Notes: generated by a model from the letters alone, not told the origin. A stretch of 64,000 nucleotides of DNA from JAFGDI01 sp963667715 (GCA_963667715.1 OY763926.1:1-64000), one strand, 5' to 3'; shown: positions 36,192-45,329, counted from the first letter of the stretch. Numbers and translations: made by a program.

Positions 36192-36203
36192 ACTCTTAAA
36201 ATT

Positions 36204-36239
36204 GAAAAAGGCCAGACAGATAACTTTCTGCCTGACCTT
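36204..36239 (-). terminator. terminator after the GH2 gene
   Basis: On the minus strand AAGGTCAGGCAG pairs with CTGTCTGGCCTT (two G-U pairs), followed by five T. The plus-strand reading has two mismatches, so it belongs to the minus-strand gene. Confidence 0.65.
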
Positions 36240-36268
36240 CATTTTGATTTTTATTTTTCACTCACTAT

Positions 36269-38626
36269 TTATTCTTTAGGAGCCGCCTTTAATACTACAG
36301 CTTTACTTTTCATACCACGGGATGTTGCTTTAATAATAATTTCACCTTCATCTGCCGTCGCTGCAATAATCGCTATGCACTTGCCATGCCAGGTTCGACA
36401 TTTACCCGCCTGGAATGAATCATGAAATGTCGGATCGCCATTATCTACAGCAATGATCTTTCCCGGACCACTGACTTCAAACTTAATAACTTTTTCTGCC
36501 CATGGACACTCAACATCATTTTCATCAATGAAAGAAAAAGTCACATGGCTTACATCGTCAAAATTATTTGTAATAACTTTCTTGTCAGCTTCAATATTAA
36601 TATCTACCGGGTACTCTGAACTTTTGATAATATACTCTGCAACTTGCTGTTGAGAGTTTTTGCCGATTGCTTTTAGAGTTCCTTTGGCATATGGAAATGT
36701 CCAGCTTATCGAAGAGGCGTCTGACGGCATAGCCTTCTCCCCTAACGATTTCTCATTTAAGAATAATTCTACTTTTTCACAATTGCTATACACCTCAACA
36801 GTAGCAACATCATAAGTATCATAATCTCGCGGTGTCCAATGTGACACTGTTTCGCCGCCATTGATATTACTACCAGCACCACCCGATGCTGTTTCCTTGC
36901 GTGCAATATATACCATCGGCTGCTCGCTCCACCAACTCATACGCTGATAGCCCATAGGCCGAATAGTGCCAATACGATCAATACAGGCATTAGACCAGTT
37001 TATATCCGGCCAATCTGCTTCGCCCAGATAATCAATACCAGTCCATAAAAACTGCCCTGCCATAAATGGATTATCTCGCAGTACCAGCCACGCCTCACGG
37101 CTATGTCCATTTTCTGTACCGATCACCTTTCGCGTTGGCCTGGCCTTATACGCCGCAACCAACTCTCCTTCACGATAGTTCTGCCCCACCACATCCAGCA
37201 TGTCAGCATAGCCGCTATCATAAAGCCGACTCTGGTTCGGCCTGAACAATCCCTGAGTAACTGGCCTGGTTGGGTCGTATTCCTTGAACACATCATAGAT
37301 CTTTTTCAATGTTTCAAAGCCAAGTTCGCTTTCCAGATTGTCCCTGATCTCATTTCCTGTACTATACATAATTATACTCGGATGATTCCTGTCACGCATG
37401 ATAGTATCACGATTATCAGCATACCACCAATCATCAAAGAAATGCTGGTAGCCATAGTCCGCATGATTTTTTCTGGCTCGCCAGGTATCGAGAATTTCAC
37501 TCATCACAACAAAGCCCATCTCATCACACAGACCCAAAAACTCTGGAGCAACAGGATTGTGTGCTGTGCGAATCGCATTACATCCGACCTTCTTCAATTG
37601 CTCTAACCGCCGCTGCCATACCTGCTTCGGTACCGCCGCACCCACAGCTCCACCATCATGATGTAAACACACACCTTTGATCTTTACATTCTTGCCATTT
37701 AGCCAGAAACCAGATTCCGCTACAAATTCAAATGAGCGCAGACCAAATTTATTGTCAACAGTATCAATAAGTTTACCATCAATATATATCTTACTTAATG
37801 CCCGATATAATTTGGGACTATCAATATCCCATATTTGCGGATTATCTATAATCCCATTCTGCTCAAGCGTCGCTTTACCGCCGGCTTCCACTTTGCCGCT
37901 CACCTCGAGTACGATCGGTAATATATCCAACTTATCCGTCGGCACAATTTCTGTTCTGACTTTTATATCAGATTCAACTGACGAGTCATTCACGATCGCA
38001 TTAGCGATTTTCACTCTTGCTTTTTCTGACCTTACTTCGGGAGTTGTTATATACACTCCCCAATGGTCAAAATGCACAGGTGCAGTTTTCACCAATCTGA
38101 CATGACGATATATTCCCGCCCCCGTATACCACCGACTCGCCGGCTGATCATAGGTATCAGTGCGAACAGTAATAATATTTTCACCGCCATATACCAACTC
38201 ATCTGTAAGATCATATCTGAAACTAACATAGCCGTATGGGCGATGCCCTAAGAGCTTACCATTTAACCAGACGTCGCTATTGGCCATAATGCCGTCAAAA
38301 TCAATATAGACTTTACTCCCTTTCTCAGACTCCGCTACTTCAAAACTCTTGCGATACCAGCCAATACCACAAGGCATATATGCACCACCACGGCCTGTTG
38401 GATTATCTCGATCAACCTCACCTGCAATACTCCAATCGTGTGGAACACTTAACGGCAGCCAATCGGAGTCATCATAACCGACCACTTCCGCACCCTCAAG
38501 CTCGTCATCCTGCATAAAACGCCAGCCATTATCAAACGAACTAACCTCACGAGCTGATAGCTTACAGGAAACGCCGCTAACTGCTATACTAATTAATATG
38601 AGAGATAAATATCGGAGAAACCGCAT
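36269..38626 (-). CDS. glycoside hydrolase family 2 protein (beta-galactosidase-like)
   Basis: A 785-residue exported GH2 enzyme. A signal peptide ends near residue 20-25; Cys21 could be a lipoprotein site but the lipobox is poor. Sugar-binding jelly roll (about 28-180), immunoglobulin-like domain (182-300) and TIM barrel (300-590) follow, then two C-terminal beta domains of the DUF4982 / GH2 C-terminal kind. The catalytic acid is Glu426 (STGNE) and the nucleophile Glu505 (IGTENG); RTAHNP at about 353-358 is the conserved barrel motif. It should release beta-galactosides or related sugars from algal or plant glycans in the periplasm; the true substrate is unknown. Confidence 0.92.
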   Translation of the reverse strand: MRFLRYLSLILISIAVSGVSCKLSAREVSSFDNGWRFMQDDELEGAEVVGYDDSDWLPLSVPHDWSIAGEVDRDNPTGRGGAYMPCGIGWYRKSFEVAESEKGSKVYIDFDGIMANSDVWLNGKLLGHRPYGYVSFRYDLTDELVYGGENIITVRTDTYDQPASRWYTGAGIYRHVRLVKTAPVHFDHWGVYITTPEVRSEKARVKIANAIVNDSSVESDIKVRTEIVPTDKLDILPIVLEVSGKVEAGGKATLEQNGIIDNPQIWDIDSPKLYRALSKIYIDGKLIDTVDNKFGLRSFEFVAESGFWLNGKNVKIKGVCLHHDGGAVGAAVPKQVWQRRLEQLKKVGCNAIRTAHNPVAPEFLGLCDEMGFVVMSEILDTWRARKNHADYGYQHFFDDWWYADNRDTIMRDRNHPSIIMYSTGNEIRDNLESELGFETLKKIYDVFKEYDPTRPVTQGLFRPNQSRLYDSGYADMLDVVGQNYREGELVAAYKARPTRKVIGTENGHSREAWLVLRDNPFMAGQFLWTGIDYLGEADWPDINWSNACIDRIGTIRPMGYQRMSWWSEQPMVYIARKETASGGAGSNINGGETVSHWTPRDYDTYDVATVEVYSNCEKVELFLNEKSLGEKAMPSDASSISWTFPYAKGTLKAIGKNSQQQVAEYIIKSSEYPVDINIEADKKVITNNFDDVSHVTFSFIDENDVECPWAEKVIKFEVSGPGKIIAVDNGDPTFHDSFQAGKCRTWHGKCIAIIAATADEGEIIIKATSRGMKSKAVVLKAAPKE

Positions 38627-38990
38627 CTTTTTTCCTTTCAGGAAAGACTTATCCTATTAGTACAAAACCTTTTTCTGTTGTCACTTACAATTATTCAACA
38701 AGGTATCAATATCTTCAGAAGTATAGGACTATATTACAAAAACCTATACGTACACATGACTATATAATAATCTATTTTAAATAACTGCCTGTTTAATGTC
38801 AATACAAGTCAACTATAGTGCAACCCTTAATCATCACCTCAATTAGCATTTTGGAGTATAATTAACCATTTACCCCTTCTGTATAACCATATTATATTCA
38901 ACTGCATTATTTGTCCATAATTTACACACACTATTGACACGTGTCAACTTGCGATATGTTGGTTTCTATTACATAATGGAGAATATGATC
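38627..38990. promoter_or_regulatory. divergent intergenic region with a perfect 14-bp palindrome
   Basis: This gap separates the GH2 gene from the short pseudopilin gene. At 38934-38947 lies a perfect palindrome, TTGACACGTGTCAA, whose left half doubles as a -35-like hexamer for the plus-strand gene. A TATAAT-like AT-rich box lies near 38764. The palindrome may be an operator of a LacI- or TetR-like regulator; none is encoded nearby. Confidence 0.4.
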
Positions 38991-39257
38991 ATGAAACAAA
39001 AGAAGGCTTTCACTCTTATAGAGCTGCTTGTTGTTATCACTATAATAGCACTTCCGGTATCAATACTAATGGCAGCCCCAGCACTGGCCCTGTCCCCCCT
39101 GCTAGATGAGCCTACCCTTACCCTCGATAAACCGCTGGTCTGTGATATTGTTTTCAGCTCTCCCAACGGCACGCCTAATGTCTCATACTATGCAAAACCA
39201 AATGGTGACTTTATCTTTTTCGAAATCAAAGCAGGTGGTAACCACAACACAATATAA
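38991..39257 (+). CDS. very short type II/IV pseudopilin-like protein
   Basis: An 88-residue protein from the ATG at 38991, with GGAG nine bases upstream. KQKKAFTLIELLVVITIIA is a classical prepilin N-terminus with the peptidase site between Ala and Phe and Glu at mature position 5. Normal pseudopilins continue the alpha-1 helix for 50 residues and add a globular domain; here the helix is broken by Pro soon after (ALPVSILMAAP) and about 60 unrelated-looking residues follow. It may be a real minor protein, a truncated remnant or a fusion produced by recombination. No other secretion-pilus gene is adjacent. Confidence 0.6.
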   Translation: MKQKKAFTLIELLVVITIIALPVSILMAAPALALSPLLDEPTLTLDKPLVCDIVFSSPNGTPNVSYYAKPNGDFIFFEIKAGGNHNTI

Positions 39258-39300
39258 TTGATAACCGACGTTCTCCTAATATCGCAAATATCAATCGGAC

Positions 39301-39345
39301 ACAATTGCCTGCACAGTATGTTCCTCTTCTGCTGCAGGCAATTGT
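39301..39345 (-). terminator. 13-bp perfect hairpin, probable ancestral comM terminator
   Basis: ACAATTGCCTGCA (39301-39313) and TGCAGGCAATTGT (39333-39345) are perfect inverted repeats with a 19-base loop. It lies just past the relic comM tail (39349-39372 on the minus strand) and after the pseudopilin gene on the plus strand. It lacks a strong T-run, so efficiency is uncertain. Confidence 0.55.
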
Positions 39346-39348
39346 AAT

Positions 39349-39372
39349 TTAAATCTGTCGTTCCAAGCGACG
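39349..39372 (-). repeat. duplicated comM 3' end flanking the KilA-N gene
   Basis: Positions 39355-39372 match 40203-40220, the real end of comM, at 16 of 18 bases. Read on the minus strand the copy encodes RRLERQI followed by TAA (stop at 39349-39351), against RRLDRQF-TAA at the current comM end. The coding sense and stop are preserved, while sequence outside the repeat is unrelated. This looks like the displaced original tail of comM. Confidence 0.65.
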
Positions 39373-39412
39373 GTTCAAAATCGATTGTTTTGACACACTA
39401 CATTATAATATG

Positions 39413-40174
39413 TTATTTCTTTTTATCTGGTAACGATCCGGCATGACTCATAAGTAAAGTCATCTGGTCGATTGCTATCGCATTAAGCTTTTCCAGATTG
39501 GCTAAGCATACTAATTGCATTACATCTGCATAATCCCTAATATTACCTTTTTAATCTCGGTTTTTATCTCGCCATTGTGCTGCCGTTATACCAAATAATG
39601 CAACATTTAATACATCTGCCTCTGTTGCATAAACCTGAGCTTTGTGCTTCTTACTCAAAGTAGCTGGTATTAAATGTTGCTGAATTGCATCAGTGTGTAT
39701 GTGATAGTTAATTTTAGTAAGGCTTCTTTTTACAGACCAGTCTAACTGCTTTTCTTCACTATGTTTAAGCCGTTGATATTCCTTTAATAAATAAAATTTG
39801 AACTCCACAAATACCCATGATGCAAATTCTAAAGCAATATCTGTATGAGTTAACGTTCCACCATTTCTTCCAGATTTAGATTGTATACCAATTGCATTTG
39901 TAGCCTCTATCCACTTTTTAGGTGATAGCACAAAATGATTAAATCCGGCTTCGTTTCTAAACTGGTCGAATTCGACCAGTTTAAATTCTGGATTATGGAT
40001 TTTTTCCCATTATCCAAGCAACTCAATTGTATTCTTACTTCTAAGCCAGTTTTTAATGATATCTGCTGGTGAATCGGGGTTTTTATATTTAGCGATATCA
40101 GTTATGGAAATATAACTCTCTGCATTCACATGATAAAGCATAACTTCTCTACTTAATACATTAATTTTAGCCAT
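39413..40174 (-). pseudogene. KilA-N domain protein with two in-frame stop codons
   Basis: From the ATG at 40174 one continuous frame of 253 codons runs to TAA at 39413-39415, broken only by TAA at codon 55 (40010-40012) and TAA after the RDKNRD segment (39551-39553). The translated parts match the KilA-N family: YISITDIAKYKN, IKNWLRSKNTIELLG, then WEKIHNPEFK, RNEAGFNHFVLSPKKW, ALFGITAAQWRD, and after the second stop KGNIRDYADVMQLV. As I recall the family, both stops replace Leu (TTA to TAA). There is no frameshift. KilA-N is a DNA-binding domain of phage and mobile-element proteins. It lies 22 bp behind comM. Confidence 0.8.
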
Positions 40175-40196
40175 TTGTTATTCCAATTAAATCATG

Positions 40197-41738
40197 TTAA
40201 AACTGTCGATCTAAGCGACGATATTGCACCGCCTCTTGCAAATGACATGCACTTATCGCTGACTCACCTTCTATATCTGCTATTGTTCTGGCTATTTTTA
40301 GTATCTTATCATGTGCCCTTGCACTCAGGCCCATTTCATAAACTGCATTCCTTACCACTTCCTGTCCACGGCTGTCAACCTTACAGAATTGCCGTACTTG
40401 CCGACTAGACATATTGGCATTTGTACAGTTAGTACCTCTACCAAATCTTTGACATTGCAACGTGCGGGCACGAAGCACCTGCTCTTTCATTTCTGTCGAG
40501 CTGGTACCTGACATGTCGCTATTAAGAGCATTAAACGACACTGCCGGCACATCAATATGAATATCAATTCTATCGACCAGCGGACCAGATATCTTTGCCA
40601 GGTACTTCTCTATCTGGTTTGGGCTGCATTTACATTTTCGTTTGGGGTCTGTCACGTAACCACAGGGACAAGGGTTCATCGCCGCGATCAACATAAAGTT
40701 CGCGGGAAATGTCATCGTACCGGCCGCCCGGCTAATGGTTACCTGGCCATCTTCCAGCGGCTGACGAATTGTCTCGAGAACGGTTCGGGGAAACTCTGGA
40801 AATTCATCGAGAAACAACAGGCCGTAATGTGCCAGAGATAGTTCACCCGGTCGGGGAACCGTTCCGCCACCAACCAGCGATGGCCCACTGGCCGAGTGAT
40901 GAGGGTTCCGAATCGGACGGCGGGCCATTAGTGATTGCTCTTTATCAAGTAAGCCTACCGCCGAATGAATCCTGGTCGTCTCTAACGACTCCGCCATAGT
41001 TAGTGGCGGAAGAATAGTTGGTATTCGTTTTGCCAACATAGTCTTGCCTGTCCCCGGAGGGCCGAGCATAATAATATTATGACCGCCTGCCGCCGCGATA
41101 GTAATCGCTCGCTTGGCTGACTCCTGACCTTTGACATCTGAAAAATCTATATCATATGTGCTGCACTCTGAAAAAACTTTCTCAAGATCAACATAACATG
41201 GATCAAGAGGAAGGTGATCATTTAAATAGCCAACCGCTTCACTCAGCGAACTAACCGGTATAACATCTATCTCTTCTACCACAGCTGCTTCACGTGCGTT
41301 ATCAGTGGGAACTATTATAGTCTTATACCCGCGCTGTGCTGCCATTAGTGCTGTCGCCAACACACCTCTTACCGGTCGAACTCGTCCGTCCAGTGCAAGC
41401 TCCCCTACTATAACACAATCTCTAAGCTTTTCGATCGAAAGGCAATTCATCCCGCACAAAACACCTAACGCAATTGGTAGATCATAGCACGGGCCTTCTT
41501 TGCGAATATCGGCAGGGGCAAGATTAATAACTCCATCACAGAAAGGAAAAGTAAAGCCACAATTATTGATCGCACTACGTACCCGCTCGATACTCTCTTT
41601 TACCGCAGCATCAGGTAAACCCACAACAACAAATCGCGGATTGTCCCTAACGTTGGTTCCCTCTGGAATATCAACCTCAACTTCACATGCAACTGCTTCA
41701 ATGCCAACCACAGCTGAACTTACAATTCTTGCCAGCAT
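40197..41738 (-). CDS. comM: YifB/ComM-family Mg-chelatase-like AAA+ ATPase
   Basis: A 513-residue protein. Residues 1-170 are the Lon-protease-like N-terminal domain, followed by the AAA+ module with Walker A GPPGTGKTML (near 232), Walker B LLFLDEFPEF (near 300), a Cys-rich NPCPCGY...CKCSP segment (near 365-380) and the arginine-finger region PLVDRIDIH. ComM is a branch-migration helicase that helps imported DNA join the chromosome during transformation. Its last codons (RRLDRQF) are the same 18 bp found again at 39355-39372, so the 3' end seems to have been replaced when the KilA-N gene arrived. A ComEA-like gene lies 2 kb away. Confidence 0.93.
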   Translation of the reverse strand: MLARIVSSAVVGIEAVACEVEVDIPEGTNVRDNPRFVVVGLPDAAVKESIERVRSAINNCGFTFPFCDGVINLAPADIRKEGPCYDLPIALGVLCGMNCLSIEKLRDCVIVGELALDGRVRPVRGVLATALMAAQRGYKTIIVPTDNAREAAVVEEIDVIPVSSLSEAVGYLNDHLPLDPCYVDLEKVFSECSTYDIDFSDVKGQESAKRAITIAAAGGHNIIMLGPPGTGKTMLAKRIPTILPPLTMAESLETTRIHSAVGLLDKEQSLMARRPIRNPHHSASGPSLVGGGTVPRPGELSLAHYGLLFLDEFPEFPRTVLETIRQPLEDGQVTISRAAGTMTFPANFMLIAAMNPCPCGYVTDPKRKCKCSPNQIEKYLAKISGPLVDRIDIHIDVPAVSFNALNSDMSGTSSTEMKEQVLRARTLQCQRFGRGTNCTNANMSSRQVRQFCKVDSRGQEVVRNAVYEMGLSARAHDKILKIARTIADIEGESAISACHLQEAVQYRRLDRQF

Positions 41739-41834
41739 ATATCACCCCAAAATTATACCACTACAAACGTACGAACTTGTTCAGAACTATAATGTCATAA
41801 TAACAGGTTAAAGTTGGCAAAGCAATATATATTA

Positions 41835-43133
41835 TCATAAGTCATTAATAATGTCGATTATTTCAGCGGCCGTATATACCCCTATCTTTTCCGCCTGCTT
41901 CTGTGATATTCCATTATCGCCGCCGGTTAACAATGTATATGCTTCATGACGCTCGCCGTCTATCGTCTTAACCCTGCCTGTTAATCCAACATTTGAAACG
42001 CAGCTATGCATACAATTATTCGGACAGCCTGATATGGCAATTACTTTATCCTGATATTTTATATTACCTGTAAGTGACGCGGTAATATCCCTTGCCATTG
42101 CCGGTGTGTTTACAATTCCATTTTTACATGTCGTATTACCCGGACATGCGATCACTACCGGTAAATCTATATAAGAAGAAATTGATGGCGGAAAAGAAAT
42201 CTTATCTTTGGCATAGACCTCAATTCCCTGATGGAGATTAATCTGTATTTCCCCTTCCGCACTCTCGACTGCATCACACAAGCCCAGCAAATCTGATGGA
42301 CAAATATTTCCAGCAACCGCCTGGATCGTAGCCTGCTTCTTCAGCACTGACCCACCTTTTGAAAGTACAATTGAAAAAACGCCGATCTCTTTTTTGGCTT
42401 CTTCAAAATAGCTGGCCAGCATCTCGGAGAATTTTTCATTACCCACTCTCTGTCTTATATGACGCAGTCTTGCTTTGCGGCGATTTTCTCTATCGCCATG
42501 CTCAACAAATAATCGTAACGCCGCCAAAGCTAATGCCGGCACCTCACTCGCTGACAATGATTCATATAATACAATACCCGGCTCTGGCGATACTCCAAGC
42601 GATCCGGCACCTACAACCCTAACCGTTTCCGCGTCCGTTACCATAACAGCAATATCAGTTATATATGGCTTGTTCTTTGGTTCGCGACATCCGGAAAAAG
42701 TCAGCTTAAACTTTCTCGGCATATCAGTTAACAACCCACTATTATCTAATACGCTCTTTACCCTTTTCGCCAGTGGCTGTGGGTCCCATGCTGTCATGTC
42801 ATATTTACAGCAGGGGCATACCGTTGTATTACGTACACTATCGCCGCCAGCACCAAATGTTGAAAAACCTAAATCCTTTATCGCCACGTGAAGTGATTCC
42901 TGGTCCGACTCCTTAACATTATGAAATTCAATGTTCTGACGCGTGGTCAAGTGCAATGGCGTATCAGGCGTGAACTGTATAGCCAGCTGAGCTATCGCCC
43001 TTAGCTGCAGTACAGATATCTTGCCGCCGAATATCGGAATTCGCTGCATATATTTTTCTGATTGTGTCTGAGGATAGCTGCCAAACAACTTTGTAGCCTG
43101 TGGTATCTGCGGATCAACATTCTTGTATTTCAT
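41835..43133 (-). CDS. sirohaem nitrite/sulfite reductase-like protein
   Basis: A 432-residue sirohaem and 4Fe-4S enzyme. Two ferredoxin-like half domains start near residues 40 and 255. The cluster and sirohaem ligands are the four Cys in ACPGNTTCKNG (near 330) and SGCPNNCMHSC (near 370); an extra CPCCKYD lies near residue 107. LTTRQNIEFHNV near 63 is the family's RxxQ-like anion-site strand. Nitrite reduction to ammonia and sulfite reduction to sulfide cannot be told apart from sequence, and the electron donor is not encoded alongside. The Rrf2 gene just upstream on the same strand is the likely regulator. Confidence 0.83.
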   Translation of the reverse strand: MKYKNVDPQIPQATKLFGSYPQTQSEKYMQRIPIFGGKISVLQLRAIAQLAIQFTPDTPLHLTTRQNIEFHNVKESDQESLHVAIKDLGFSTFGAGGDSVRNTTVCPCCKYDMTAWDPQPLAKRVKSVLDNSGLLTDMPRKFKLTFSGCREPKNKPYITDIAVMVTDAETVRVVGAGSLGVSPEPGIVLYESLSASEVPALALAALRLFVEHGDRENRRKARLRHIRQRVGNEKFSEMLASYFEEAKKEIGVFSIVLSKGGSVLKKQATIQAVAGNICPSDLLGLCDAVESAEGEIQINLHQGIEVYAKDKISFPPSISSYIDLPVVIACPGNTTCKNGIVNTPAMARDITASLTGNIKYQDKVIAISGCPNNCMHSCVSNVGLTGRVKTIDGERHEAYTLLTGGDNGISQKQAEKIGVYTAAEIIDIINDL

Positions 43134-43166
43134 TATCGGTCTTCTTCTATATAGCTATAGCCTTAC

Positions 43167-43191
43167 ATACATTTTCAACATATACATTTTC
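43167..43191 (-). promoter_or_regulatory. 10-bp direct repeat upstream of the sirohaem reductase gene
   Basis: GAAAATGTAT (minus strand) occurs twice, at 43182-43191 and 43167-43176, exactly 15 bp apart, 34-58 bp before the reductase start. It could bind the Rrf2-type regulator encoded at 43280-43681, but the spacing is not a known operator form. Confidence 0.3.
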
Positions 43192-43279
43192 TGACAAATA
43201 CAACTACATTTCAAATGAATAATATGTGGAAAACATGTTAACAGAAGAGACCGTCTACACCACGTCTGCAACCAGTAAC

Positions 43280-43681
43280 TCAAAGATCCTTTACAAGATC
43301 AGCAATAGTCACGCCCTCAAGTATTGAACCAACCGCCATATTTGCTTTACTCAACACATTACAGATAGGCAATTCACCTGGAGTTACCTCATCTTTTTGA
43401 ACAGACTCATATTTTTCCAGAAAACATATTACTTCACCTAACGTGAGTTCTGTTGCTTCTCTGGAAAGTATGTACCCGCCCGCCTTACCGCGAACAGACC
43501 TTACTATACCGCCCTGTTTGAGCTCGTTTAATATGATCTCTAAAAATCGTAACGGTATTTTGCGACTCTCTGAAATATACCGGACATTAATCGCCTGACC
43601 TGATGTGTCCTCAGCCAGCACCATCAAAGCCCTTACGGCATAATTACATTTACGCGATATATGAAAATAGCTGCATGCCAT
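43280..43681 (-). CDS. Rrf2-family transcriptional regulator
   Basis: A 133-residue winged-helix regulator. The start at 43681 is fixed by AGGAGG six bases upstream; a longer frame to 43792 has no such support. CNYAVRALMVLAED, then IPLRFLEIILNELKQGGIV and SVRGKAGGYILSR are the Rrf2 signature helices and wing. In the region where IscR and NsrR carry three cluster Cys this protein shows a single Cys (LPICNVL), so it may sense without an Fe-S cluster, as CymR does. The next gene downstream is the sirohaem reductase, so a nitrogen or sulfur signal is a fair guess. Confidence 0.88.
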   Translation of the reverse strand: MACSYFHISRKCNYAVRALMVLAEDTSGQAINVRYISESRKIPLRFLEIILNELKQGGIVRSVRGKAGGYILSREATELTLGEVICFLEKYESVQKDEVTPGELPICNVLSKANMAVGSILEGVTIADLVKDL

Positions 43682-43852
43682 ATATATAACCTCCTCAAGT
43701 AAATCCTGATTGTTTCTGTCGGAATAATGATATATTAGAATATAGCATTCAAGTTCGGATATTGGCAACTTTAAATCGCAGATACTACACACAGTAGTTG
43801 AGAACGCACATTGAGAATCATAAGTGTCTGTGATAAATACATTTACATCGAG

Positions 43853-44272
43853 TTATTCAAATATTAAGTACTCTTTGACCTGACGAATTGTACCTTCACC
43901 TATTCCTGGTACATTAACCAGATCATAGGCTTTTATAAATACATCTGTATTAACAACTGCCTGCTCTTTTCGATCATGTATTTTGTCCTCACGATATTTT
44001 ATGATCGCATTGGCTTTGCCTGGCCCAATACCTGGTAATAATGACAACTCCTGCCATGATGCTGTATTAGGATTAATAGTCAATGAAATATCACATATCT
44101 GATTTGAAGATACTTGCAACGTCTCACCTACACGCAGAGAATTATGATAGAAATGCACTAACATTGTTGCCGTCAATAGCAATAATGACGCTATAAAAAC
44201 TATATGTTGATGCTTGAGATGAGCATATCCCCATTTATCCTGACTGCTGTCTTGTGATTCACCCATACCCAT
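43853..44272 (-). CDS. ComEA-like helix-hairpin-helix protein
   Basis: A 139-residue protein starting at the ATG at 44272, with GGTGG six bases upstream. One transmembrane segment (about residues 24-43) is followed by a linker and a helix-hairpin-helix domain: NPNTASWQELSLLPGIGPGKANAIIKYR and a second hairpin LVNVPGIGEGTIRQVKEYL. ComEA proteins bind incoming DNA at the membrane during natural transformation; similar short proteins of unknown role also exist. It lies next to parB on the same strand, 2 kb from comM. Confidence 0.78.
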   Translation of the reverse strand: MGMGESQDSSQDKWGYAHLKHQHIVFIASLLLLTATMLVHFYHNSLRVGETLQVSSNQICDISLTINPNTASWQELSLLPGIGPGKANAIIKYREDKIHDRKEQAVVNTDVFIKAYDLVNVPGIGEGTIRQVKEYLIFE

Positions 44273-44354
44273 AATATACCACCCATTAAACCAATTATTG
44301 TATATCTGCCGCAAAAGCCTTACATTATAGGACTTTTGCGGCGGTCACATATTA

Positions 44355-45329
44355 CTACACGAGAAGATCTCTCAAACGATCAAAATCATCCAGATTATAG
44401 AAATCAATTATGATCTTTCCCTGGTGAGCCTTTTTGCCCTTAGTTTGGATACTTACTTTAGTCCCAAGTGCCTGAGTCATCTCATTTTCAAGGTCTATTA
44501 TGTTAGGATGCTTCTGAGGCTTAGCCTTTTCAACTTCCTCTCCCGTATTAACCTTGTTTTTCAGATCTTTAACTAGCTTTTCTACAACTCTTACCGACAA
44601 TCCCTTTCTTTCGATCAGAATAGCTAACTTTTTCTGCTCTGCTGGGTCCGATAATGACAAGAGGGCTCTTGCATGCCCCATTCCCAGTATTCCCGCGTTC
44701 ACATATTCCTGTACTTCCGCTGGTAATGCTAATAATCTCATATAATTTGCCACATTTGAGCGATCTTCACCCAACTTATCCGCCGCCTCCTGCTGTGTTA
44801 GCGAAAATTCTGAGATATATTTATGATATGCCTTGGCCCTTTCCATTGGTGACAGGTCATCACGGTGAATATTCTCTATCAGCGCCCATTCAAGCATCTG
44901 CTCTTCGTTGGCATCTTTAATAATTGCCTTAATTGTCTTTAACCCTGCATGTTGCGACGCTCTCATACGTCTTTCGCCGGCGATTAACTGATATCCGCCC
45001 CCCATTGCACGCACAATAATAGGCTGCACAAGGCCATTTGCCTGAATAGAATCAGCTAATTCCTGCAATTTCTCATCATTCCAGTTAAAACGTGGCTGAT
45101 GAGGGTTACGCTGTATCCTATCTAGTGGTATTTCCGCCACTATTTCACCTGCAAATTCCTTTTCTTTCTGTATTTCTGCCGACATAGGCGTAGAAACAAC
45201 CTCTTGCTCTCTTTTTTCCGTAATTACTGGCTGTATAGCTGGTTGCGGCTCTGGCTCGACCGTTTCATACCTGGTTGGAGATAAAAGTGAGTCTAAACCG
45301 CGTCCTAAACGCCTTTTCATGTCTGCCAT
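44355..45329 (-). CDS. parB: chromosome-partitioning protein ParB
   Basis: A 324-residue centromere-binding protein. ParB/Srx fold near residues 70-160 with the CTP-binding GERRMRAS motif (near 117) and NPHQPR (near 82), then the helix-turn-helix LTQQEAADKLGEDRSNVANYMRLL (near 180) and a C-terminal dimer domain. The N-terminal MKRRLGRGLDSLL is the usual ParA-interacting start. Four parS sites lie 42-209 bp upstream of its start. No parA gene is adjacent, which is unusual for a chromosomal parB; it must be elsewhere. Confidence 0.96.
   Translation of the reverse strand: MADMKRRLGRGLDSLLSPTRYETVEPEPQPAIQPVITEKREQEVVSTPMSAEIQKEKEFAGEIVAEIPLDRIQRNPHQPRFNWNDEKLQELADSIQANGLVQPIIVRAMGGGYQLIAGERRMRASQHAGLKTIKAIIKDANEEQMLEWALIENIHRDDLSPMERAKAYHKYISEFSLTQQEAADKLGEDRSNVANYMRLLALPAEVQEYVNAGILGMGHARALLSLSDPAEQKKLAILIERKGLSVRVVEKLVKDLKNKVNTGEEVEKAKPQKHPNIIDLENEMTQALGTKVSIQTKGKKAHQGKIIIDFYNLDDFDRLRDLLV

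Noticed and set aside
39355..39372. Possible att site of a phage integrase
   Set aside because: No integrase is within the repeat-bounded segment and the repeat is the coding end of comM; kept as a gene-end duplication instead.
40175..41811. Several plus-strand frames over comM
   Set aside because: All are antisense shadows of comM with no ribosome sites or family features.
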